Source: a bacterium (GTDB lineage: Bacteria; Thermosulfidibacterota; Thermosulfidibacteria; Thermosulfidibacterales; Thermosulfidibacteraceae). Taken from it: 6,907 bases of DNA. Positions 1 to 6,907 of the stretch are shown here, piece by piece. Below the pieces are notes generated by a model that did no database searches, was not told where the DNA came from, and saw nothing but the letters and a program-made list of their open reading frames with translations. A program made the translations under genes and the position numbers. Every line of letters starts with the position of its first letter. Positions within the stretch are counted from its first letter, which is position 1. The stretch is taken from assembly GCA_027037155.1 (NCBI GenBank), contig JALWBK010000233.1:1-6907 (forward strand). Direction: 5' to 3'.

Positions 1-455
1 AAGTGGTGAGGGAGGTGGTGCGTTATTCTGAGAGGCTTGTTCCTACGGCCAAGGGTGTTTCGTTGAAAGGATCAGAGGGGAGGTTGGACGAGGAGACACG
101 GAGGTTGGTGGAAGCGGTTGAGAAGGTCTATCTAAAAGCCGGTTTTAAGCCAAAGAGCATTGACCAGATGTTTGCGGAAGCTGGTGTGCCCCAGCATAAG
201 GCGAGAGCTGTGTTGAAGTACATGCTGGAGAAGAAGATTCTGGTAAGGGTAAGTGTTGATTGAGCTCTTCACAGAAAGTACGCAGATGAGATGCGGGAGA
301 GGGTTGAAAGGTTCTTTGCTGACCACCAGAAGCTGGAGGTTTCCCATTTCAAAGAGATTATCGGTGTGAGTAGGAAGTACGCCATACCCTATTTGGAGTT
401 CTTGGACAGATCTGGAGTTACCAAAAGGGTTGGGAACTACAGGGTGAAGAGGTGA
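1..455 (+). CDS. selB: SelB, selenocysteine-specific elongation factor, C-terminal part, with in-frame TGA
   Basis: SelB is the EF-Tu-like GTPase that delivers Sec-tRNA to UGA codons; its C-terminal winged helices bind the SECIS hairpin in selenoprotein mRNA. Only this C-terminal part is in the window, with the reading frame in phase with base 3 and the 5' end missing. The first 86 codons look like the inner winged helices (ending LEKKILVRVSVD). Codon 261-263 is TGA. The same frame then gives 63 more residues that match the last winged helix of SelB, with the characteristic SRKYAIPYLEFLD and GVTKRVGNYRV motifs, up to a TGA at 453-455. There is no frameshift, only the internal TGA. Options are Sec readthrough, a truncated protein ending at 263, a separate small protein from ATG 291 (no good ribosome site seen), a mutation, or a sequence error. 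UGA is not globally reassigned, since neighbouring genes end in TGA. The family call is fairly sure; the meaning of the TGA is open. Confidence 0.83.
261..299 (+). promoter_or_regulatory. Possible SECIS-like hairpin after the in-frame TGA of selB
   Basis: Downstream of the TGA, CGCA (281-284) can pair with TGCG (292-295) around a seven-base loop GATGAGA whose first base is G. CTCT (265-268) can pair with GGAG (296-299, one G-U pair) to form a lower stem, leaving a 12-base bulge on the 5' side. The loop begins 21 bases after the TGA, within the range I recall for bacterial SECIS elements, which also want a G at the start of the loop. The stems are short, and such small hairpins arise often by chance, so this is only suggestive. 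Confidence 0.22.
448..454 (+). promoter_or_regulatory. Ribosome binding site of the LysR gene, inside the end of selB
   Basis: AGAGGTG lies 5 bases before the ATG at 460 and overlaps the last codons and stop of selB. It fixes the LysR start and makes translational coupling with selB plausible. Confidence 0.7.
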
Positions 456-459
456 AAAG

Positions 460-1365
460 ATGGAGTTGAGACATCTTGAGGTTTTTGTAGAGGTTGCGAG
501 GGTAGGTAGTTTTACGAAGGCAGCGGAGAACTTGGGACTTTCTCAGCCTACGGTGAGTCTGCACCTTCAGAGTCTTGAAAAGGAGCTTGGGGTGAGGCTT
601 CTGGACAGGGATGGAAGGAGGATCGCTCTTACCCCAGCGGGTAAGGTGTTTTTCCCTTACGCCCGGGAGATAGTGGAGCTCAAAGGCAAGGCCGTTTTGG
701 CGCTTAAGAAGTTTTTGGGGAGCGTTGAGGGAACCTTTAGGATAGGGGCGAGCACAGTACCTGGGGAGTATATCCTTCCCAGGATACTTCCAGCTTTCAT
801 TAAGGAGTATCCAAAGACCCGGTTCAGCATAGAGGTAATGGACTCCGAAGCCATTAATGTTGCAGTTGCGGAAGGCACCTATGAGATGGGGTTGGTAGGT
901 GCAAAGAGGGAGGACGAAAGACTGCAATACACCCCCTTTTGTAAGGATAGGGTTGTGATCGTAGCACCTCCCTCTGGAGATTTTCCGAGTAAGATAGACT
1001 TGAGAGAGATTCCTGAAATCCCTCTGGTCTTTAGGGAGAGGGGTTCAGGTACTAGGCGTGCTTTTGAAAGGGCCATAGAAAGCAAAGGGGTGGATCCTTC
1101 TTCGCTGAATGTGGTAGCCGAGGTGGGTAGTACCACGGCGGTTAAGGAGGCTGTTAGGAATGGACTGGGTTGTGGGGTGGTTTCTGAGATCTCCGTGAGA
1201 AAAGAGGTGGAGATGGGTATGTTTCGCTTGCTTAAGGTTGAGGAACTTCAAATTGAGAGGGAGTTTTTTGTGGTGGTGAGGAGAAATAGGACGCTATCAC
1301 CAGCCATAGAGCTATTTATTAACTTTATTGTGAAGCAGAAGGAAGGGAAGGCCTGTGAGAATTGA
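460..1365 (+). CDS. LysR-family transcriptional regulator, selenium-associated type
   Basis: A full-length LysR-type regulator of 301 residues, the usual family size. Residues 1-60 form the winged helix-turn-helix (MELRHLEVFVEVARVGSFTKA, with the recognition helix near LSQPTVSLHLQSLE). Residues 61-90 are the linker helix, and about 91-293 form the two-lobed effector domain of the CysB/CysL kind. The segments STVPGEYILP (98-107) and RERGSGTRR (192-200) are typical of members that bind small oxyanions or sulfur compounds. The gene starts 4 bases after the selB stop, so the two probably share a transcript. From memory, protein-family collections name a 'selenium metabolism-associated' LysR group found beside such genes; this location fits it. 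The effector and target genes cannot be read from the sequence. The last 54 bases overlap the 3' end of the opposing membrane-protein gene. Confidence 0.88.
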   Translation: MELRHLEVFVEVARVGSFTKAAENLGLSQPTVSLHLQSLEKELGVRLLDRDGRRIALTPAGKVFFPYAREIVELKGKAVLALKKFLGSVEGTFRIGASTVPGEYILPRILPAFIKEYPKTRFSIEVMDSEAINVAVAEGTYEMGLVGAKREDERLQYTPFCKDRVVIVAPPSGDFPSKIDLREIPEIPLVFRERGSGTRRAFERAIESKGVDPSSLNVVAEVGSTTAVKEAVRNGLGCGVVSEISVRKEVEMGMFRLLKVEELQIEREFFVVVRRNRTLSPAIELFINFIVKQKEGKACEN

Positions 1366-2211
1366 GAAACTGAGCAATAGCACGTGAAACACAAGTCCTG
1401 TTGTTACGGCAATAGCTCTGCCGTATCCCATTAGCATGTAGGCACCCGCCCACCCTGCCTCGAAAGTTCCGAACCCTCCGAGGCTATGTATCGGAAGAAC
1501 CGTGGTTAGCTCTGAGAAGCTTATGCCAAAGACAGAGTGCCAGAAGTCTATGCTTAAACCCTGGCTGTCAAATATTGCCTTGGTTAGACAGTAGAAGGCG
1601 AGGTACTTTACGCTCCAAACCGCTAAAGATGAAAGTAAAGTGAAAAAAAGCAGGCTCTTTTGCTGCGAGAATCCCATTGCAAGATCCTTCTTGAAGGCAC
1701 GAACTTTCGTGGGTAGTCTATTTTCTGGTAGGCTCTTTATGATCCAAATGAGCACTCCAAAGAGGCCTGTTACCCCTATAGCGGTGAGAGTCCCAATAAG
1801 GATGAAGTTTCCAACGTGGCTGACGTAAGTTGTAGAAAGAATGAAGAAAAGGGCTATACAAAGCATGTCTGCTATTCTTGCTGTTAATAAAACTGAAGTG
1901 AGAGTACCTGCTGAGTGTCTCTTTCCCAGAAGGTAAATAAAGCTCAATTCGCCAGTTCTCGCAGGGTACAGGTTGTTTGCCATTGTGTGTATTGCCACAA
2001 CGGTGTAGAGTCTAAAGAAGCCCTTTTCCTTAAGCATGATCTTCCATCTAAGCGCCCTTGCAGCAAAGCTCAGAAGGTAGAGCAGGTAAGAAGTAATCAA
2101 TAGATGAACGGGAGCACTTGTAGTGAACTTGGCTACAATTTTCCAGTCAATGTTGACTACAACTGCGATGAGCAGAGCTATGGTTGCAACGATGAGAAGA
2201 TGTTTCTTCAC
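1312..2211 (-). CDS. YbhN/LPG-synthase-TM family membrane protein (flippase-like, UPF0104)
   Basis: A 299-residue polytopic inner-membrane protein with about seven to eight hydrophobic segments. It carries the conserved marks of the family related to the membrane part of lysylphosphatidylglycerol synthase: RALRW (52-56), NLYPARTGE (80-88), ARIAD (111-115) and GGFGTFEAGW (245-254). It lacks the soluble aminoacyl-transfer domain of MprF, so it is unlikely to make lysyl-PG. Members are thought to move or bind lipids or lipid-linked sugars, which fits the membrane glycosyltransferase just upstream. The start is GTG at 2211, overlapping that gene's stop as GTGA; there is no clear ribosome site, so it probably depends on translational coupling. 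Its 3' end runs 54 bases into the convergent LysR gene. The precise substrate is unknown. Confidence 0.85.
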   Translation of the reverse strand: MKKHLLIVATIALLIAVVVNIDWKIVAKFTTSAPVHLLITSYLLYLLSFAARALRWKIMLKEKGFFRLYTVVAIHTMANNLYPARTGELSFIYLLGKRHSAGTLTSVLLTARIADMLCIALFFILSTTYVSHVGNFILIGTLTAIGVTGLFGVLIWIIKSLPENRLPTKVRAFKKDLAMGFSQQKSLLFFTLLSSLAVWSVKYLAFYCLTKAIFDSQGLSIDFWHSVFGISFSELTTVLPIHSLGGFGTFEAGWAGAYMLMGYGRAIAVTTGLVFHVLLLSFSILTGLPFLLLHNKVNK

Positions 2212-3152
2212 TGTATGTTTACGGTCTCTCTTATGTAGTAGGGCCTTTTGTCGTAATTTTCAAAGTAGAGTCTTATAATGAGCTCTCCCAGTATGCCAAG
2301 GCAGATAAGCTGAAGTCCGGCCAAGGTAAGCAGGGTTGAAATGGTCAGAAGGGGTCTTGTTCCAATAGAAGCTCCTGTGAATATCTTGTAAAGGATCAGA
2401 TAGGAAAGCGGAAAGATCCCGAAAAGAAATAGTATGCTTCCTATGCCGCCAAAGATCCTCATGGGTTTTGCCTTGTAGAACAGCAAAAACTTTATGACGA
2501 TGAGATCCAGAAGCACTTTGAACGTGCGGGAGAGTCCATACTTGCTCTTTCCTGCCTTTCTGGGCCTATGGTTTACCGGTATCTCTGCTATTTTGCATCC
2601 CAACTCAGATGCCAGAGCAGGTATGAATCTATGTTGTTCTCCGTAGAGGTGTAGCTCTTTTATAATAAAGCTCTTATAGGCCTTAAGAGAGCACCCGTAA
2701 TCGTGCAGTTTGACACCGGTCACAGCAGATATGATGGCGTTGGCTACTTTGGAGGGAAAAACGCGGGTCCAGTAGGGATCTTTTCTGTCCTTTCTCCATC
2801 CGCTCACTATGTCGTAACCCTCTTCCATCTTTTCCAGTAACTTTGGTATATCTTTGGGATCGTTCTGGAGATCCCCGTCCATGGTAAATATCACATCTCC
2901 TGTTGCGTAATAGAAGCCGGCGGATATGGCGGCAGTTTGTCCGAAGTTCTTTCTGAAGTGTATCACTTTAACGCTTGTATCCTGGTGTGCCAGCTGGTTC
3001 AGCAGTTCTCCTGAGCCATCAGTGGAGCCATCGTTGACGAAAATGATTTCATACTGGTGAGGTAGCGATTCCAGCACCTCTTTCAGCTCTTTGTAGAGCT
3101 CTTCTATGTTATCCTTCTCGTTGTATATGGGTACCACCACAGAAATCTTCAT
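2208..3152 (-). CDS. Membrane-anchored family 2 glycosyltransferase (GtrB/ArnC/DPM1-like)
   Basis: A 314-residue enzyme that probably transfers a sugar from a nucleotide donor to undecaprenyl phosphate or a similar lipid at the inner face of the membrane. The GT-A domain begins MKISVVVPIYNE and shows VNDGSTD (39-45), NFGQTAAISAGF (69-80), the metal-binding DGD (92-94) in MDGDLQNDP, and QHRF plus GKSKYG (201-206), all usual for the dolichol/undecaprenyl-phosphate sugar synthase group. Two transmembrane segments follow, about 232-256 and 266-294, as in GtrB and ArnC. The length matches that group (about 310-330). It starts 10 bases after the mreD stop with a strong ribosome site and overlaps the next gene by 4 bases. 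Sugar and acceptor cannot be told from sequence; a role in glycan or lipid modification is inference. Confidence 0.9.
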   Translation of the reverse strand: MKISVVVPIYNEKDNIEELYKELKEVLESLPHQYEIIFVNDGSTDGSGELLNQLAHQDTSVKVIHFRKNFGQTAAISAGFYYATGDVIFTMDGDLQNDPKDIPKLLEKMEEGYDIVSGWRKDRKDPYWTRVFPSKVANAIISAVTGVKLHDYGCSLKAYKSFIIKELHLYGEQHRFIPALASELGCKIAEIPVNHRPRKAGKSKYGLSRTFKVLLDLIVIKFLLFYKAKPMRIFGGIGSILFLFGIFPLSYLILYKIFTGASIGTRPLLTISTLLTLAGLQLICLGILGELIIRLYFENYDKRPYYIRETVNIQ

Positions 3153-3158
3153 GGGTTT

Positions 3159-3164
3159 CCTCCT
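3159..3164 (-). promoter_or_regulatory. Strong ribosome binding site of the glycosyltransferase gene
   Basis: On the minus strand AGGAGG stands 6 bases before the ATG at 3152 and overlaps the mreD stop (TAG at 3165-3163). It confirms the start and suggests good expression of this gene within the mre unit. Confidence 0.75.
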
Positions 3165-3634
3165 ACCTCAGTACAGCGTAGGTTACAAGAAAGATAATTG
3201 TATTGACGGCTACCTTTATCACAGCAATGCTTATAAGAAACTTGTCTGATAGGTTCAAGCCTATGAGGGTGCTGACTATAAAGTACTTTACGGCGATGTC
3301 GGTGATGAAAAGGAGTATAGCGGAGGGAATCTGCAGCGTGGGACTTGATATTTCTACTTTTCGTCCTATGAAGTTGCTTAACTGGGCCATGGTGGTCTTT
3401 GAGAATGCGTTTACCCCCAGTACTCCACCGCTGAAGATATCTTCCAGAAGTCCTGCTAAGAAACCCCAGATCAGGGACTTTATTCCTGTCGCTCTCAAGC
3501 GAATCACGAGATGGCACAAAAACACCGACATTATATCAACGTATTTTACGGAGGCGTGCTGGTAGAAGAAGAGCAGGAATATCCTTAACAATAGGAAGAA
3601 TACGAATACGCCAAGGATCTGTCCGTTTTCTGGG

Positions 3635-5578
<1,944 letters not shown>

Positions 5579-5595
5579 TTGTCTCTTGACTTTGA

Positions 5596-5606
5596 AAGTA
5601 TAACTT
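5596..5606. promoter_or_regulatory. Dyad AAGT-ATA-ACTT, possible shared -10 region of divergent promoters
   Basis: This perfect 4+4 inverted repeat contains the tRNA/mre -10 (TATACT) on the minus strand and TATAAC (5599-5604, five of six to consensus) on the plus strand. The plus-strand element could start transcription near 5611, some 16 bases before the methyltransferase ATG. No convincing plus-strand -35 is present. Confidence 0.35.
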
Positions 5607-5624
5607 GTTCAATTGTGGTGTCAA
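5597..5624 (-). promoter_or_regulatory. Near-consensus housekeeping-sigma promoter for tRNA-Arg and mreBCD
   Basis: On the minus strand there is a perfect -35 TTGACA (5624-5619), a 16-base spacer and a -10 TATACT (5602-5597). Transcription would begin near 5590, leaving about 12 bases before the tRNA. Both the match and the position just ahead of the tRNA are what a strong housekeeping promoter should look like. No terminator is seen between the tRNA and mreB, so it may also drive the mre genes. Confidence 0.75.
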
Positions 5625-5626
5625 GC

Positions 5627-6811
5627 ATGGGGAAGCTGGTACTCAAAAGGAAGTTTACGGCAAAGGTCAAAGAGGGTTATCCCTGGATCTATCGGGAATG
5701 GGTGAGCTCTGTGGACGATTCTGTTCAAAAAGGGGATCTGATTAGAGTCCTTTCTGAGACTAATAAATTTCTGGGTATGGCGTACTTTAACCCGGACTCT
5801 TACATTGTGGGCCGCATCTATTCCCGTAATGAGGAGCCCCTTGATAAGAGACTTGTGGTGAAGAGATTGCAGGCTGCCCTTTCTCTCAGGGATCAGTTGA
5901 ACATAGAGTCTTCTGCCTTCCGTGTACTATTCAGTGAAGCCGATGGACTTCCTGGTCTTGTGGTGGACTGGTATTCCGGTGTGGTGGTCTTTCAGATTGT
6001 CACCTATGGGCTGGAGGTACGAAAAGAGGAGGTTGTGAGTGCTATAAGGGAGGTTCTCAATCCCAGGGCCCTTGTTGAGAGAAGGGACGCTCCAGGTAGA
6101 CACCTTGAGGGACTGGAGGTGGAGAAGGCTTATGTGCACTATGGTTCCAAGTGGCTTGAAAAGGGGAAGGTAAAGATAGAGGAGAACGGACTTAAGTTCT
6201 GGGTGGACGTGTTTCATGGACACAAAACAGGACACTACCTGGATCAAAGGGAGAACCGGCGTAGGGTGGCTCAGCTTGCCTCTAATAAGAGTGTGATTGA
6301 CTGTTTCTGCAACACTGGTGGCTTCGGTATATACTGTGCCCGATGGGGTGCCGAGGAGGTTCTTGCCATAGACATATCCGAAAAGGTACTGGAGATTGCC
6401 ACTGATAATGCTGAACTTAACGGGGTTTCCGCTAAGATAGATTTTGTGAAGGGCAATGTGTTTGATGAGTTGAGAACTCTCGTTAGAAGAGGCAGGAAGT
6501 TTGACTTGGTGATTCTTGACCCTCCCTCTTTTACAAAGTCTAAGAAGACTTTAGATAACGCCTTAAGAGGATATAAAGACATAAACGTGAACGCTCTAAA
6601 GCTTGTTAAGCCTGGTGGTTTCCTTGCAACTGCATCCTGTTCCCATCACGTTACGCTGGATCTCTTTATACAGGTAATCCAAGATGCCCTGCGAGATGTG
6701 GGAAGAACTGCGAGAATTGTGGATATCAGCTTTCAGGCTCCTGATCATCCGGTTATTCCCCAGATGCCTGAATCTCTATATCTGAAGATGCTGGTTCTGG
6801 AGGTGCAGTAG
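5627..6811 (+). CDS. rlmI: RlmI-like 23S rRNA (cytosine-C5) methyltransferase
   Basis: A 394-residue SAM-dependent methyltransferase of the RlmI group, whose E. coli member makes m5C1962 in 23S rRNA. A PUA-type RNA-binding domain occupies about 1-75, followed by the intermediate domain with GLPGLVVD (107-114) and then the Rossmann methyltransferase domain. Motifs are TGHYLDQREN (201-210), the SAM loop DCFCNTGGFG (225-234), the acidic IDIS (248-251), DPPSF (298-302) and ATASCSHH (334-341), whose Cys338 is the likely nucleophile. Length matches E. coli RlmI (about 396). The frame is open back to a TTG at 5579, but ATG 5627 starts right at the conserved N-terminus and leaves room for the divergent promoter; the weak GGTG at 5617-5620 is the only ribosome site. 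The exact target base is inferred from the family. Confidence 0.9.
   Translation: MGKLVLKRKFTAKVKEGYPWIYREWVSSVDDSVQKGDLIRVLSETNKFLGMAYFNPDSYIVGRIYSRNEEPLDKRLVVKRLQAALSLRDQLNIESSAFRVLFSEADGLPGLVVDWYSGVVVFQIVTYGLEVRKEEVVSAIREVLNPRALVERRDAPGRHLEGLEVEKAYVHYGSKWLEKGKVKIEENGLKFWVDVFHGHKTGHYLDQRENRRRVAQLASNKSVIDCFCNTGGFGIYCARWGAEEVLAIDISEKVLEIATDNAELNGVSAKIDFVKGNVFDELRTLVRRGRKFDLVILDPPSFTKSKKTLDNALRGYKDINVNALKLVKPGGFLATASCSHHVTLDLFIQVIQDALRDVGRTARIVDISFQAPDHPVIPQMPESLYLKMLVLEVQ
6799..6805 (+). promoter_or_regulatory. Ribosome binding site of the riboflavin synthase gene
   Basis: GGAGGTG lies inside the last codons of the methyltransferase gene, 6 bases before the TTG at 6812. It supports that unusual start and suggests translational coupling. 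Confidence 0.75.
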
Positions 6812-6907
6812 TTGTTTACCGGAATTGTTCAGAAAACAGGTAGGCTGGCCTCACTAATCAGAAGGGGTACCGGTTATGTTCTCAAGGTGGAGATTGATCA
6901 TGGCTGG
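6812..6907 (+). CDS. ribE: Riboflavin synthase, N-terminal start (cut by window end)
   Basis: Only the first 32 codons are present. They read (M)FTGIVQKTGRLASLIRRG and onward, the conserved start of the alpha-type riboflavin synthase that turns two molecules of 6,7-dimethyl-8-ribityllumazine into riboflavin. MFTGIV is almost invariant at the N-terminus of this enzyme, so the TTG at 6812 is the true start even though it is a rare codon. It begins directly after the methyltransferase stop (TAGTTG, no gap), with a good ribosome site just upstream, so the two are probably one operon. The symbol may be ribC or ribE depending on the organism's convention. Confidence 0.88.
   Translation, partial: MFTGIVQKTGRLASLIRRGTGYVLKVEIDHGW

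Noticed and set aside
1..455. Genome-wide reassignment of UGA to a sense codon
   Set aside because: The LysR, mreB and glycosyltransferase genes all end in TGA at sensible family lengths, so UGA is a normal stop in this organism.
418..927. Open frame of 169 codons on the minus strand
   Set aside because: It lies antisense to the well-supported LysR gene, has no family resemblance and no ribosome site; its composition looks like a shadow of the G-rich coding strand.
1405..1425. Hairpin TACGGCA/TGCCGTA with a seven-base loop, 40 bases after the LysR stop, considered as a terminator
   Set aside because: No T-run follows on either strand, and the bases are part of the YbhN-like coding sequence (around the GRAIAV residues), so coding constraint explains it well enough.
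3149..3517. Open frame of 122 codons on the minus strand, and another at 3203-3565 on the plus strand
   Set aside because: Both overlap mreD in other frames; mreD has membrane segments and its family hallmark, while these translations show no recognisable domain.
5579..5626. Extension of the methyltransferase protein upstream to the TTG at 5579
   Set aside because: The extra 16 residues are not part of the RlmI family, and the same bases hold the tRNA promoter; the start at ATG 5627 fits the family N-terminus.

Overview
The window reads as a compact bacterial chromosome segment with almost no non-coding DNA; the longest gap is about 48 bases. Arginine is mostly encoded by AGG/AGA, proteins are rich in Lys, Glu and Val, many genes overlap, and TTG/GTG starts are frequent. 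Together with SelB and this gene set, that suggests a thermophilic, rod-shaped, Gram-negative-type bacterium, possibly of the Aquificota. The taxonomic placement is inference.

Left part (1-1365, + strand): the 3' end of selB, the selenocysteine-specific elongation factor, followed 4 bases later by a LysR-family regulator of the type found beside selenium genes. The striking feature is an in-frame TGA at 261-263 inside selB. Reading continues in the same frame through a well-conserved last winged-helix domain to a second TGA at 453-455. SelB may therefore contain selenocysteine itself, may be truncated or split, or may carry a point mutation or sequencing error.

Middle part (1312-5578, - strand): one probable transcription unit. 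In transcription order it holds tRNA-Arg(CCG), mreB, mreC, mreD, a membrane-anchored family 2 glycosyltransferase and a YbhN/flippase-like membrane protein. Four of its five protein genes overlap by 4 or 38 bases or sit within about 10 bases of the next. MreBCD sets rod shape by organising peptidoglycan synthesis. The last two genes look like a polyprenyl- or lipid-linked sugar function and take the place where PBP2/RodA genes often follow mreD. The last gene converges on the LysR gene and overlaps it by 54 bases.

Right part (5627-6907, + strand): an RlmI-type 23S rRNA cytosine-5 methyltransferase, then directly abutting it the start of riboflavin synthase (TTG start, cut by the window end). 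The short region between the tRNA and the methyltransferase gene holds a near-consensus promoter for the tRNA/mre unit. Its -10 lies in a small dyad that could also serve the divergent methyltransferase gene.

No CRISPR array, insertion sequence, phage gene or clear intrinsic terminator was seen.
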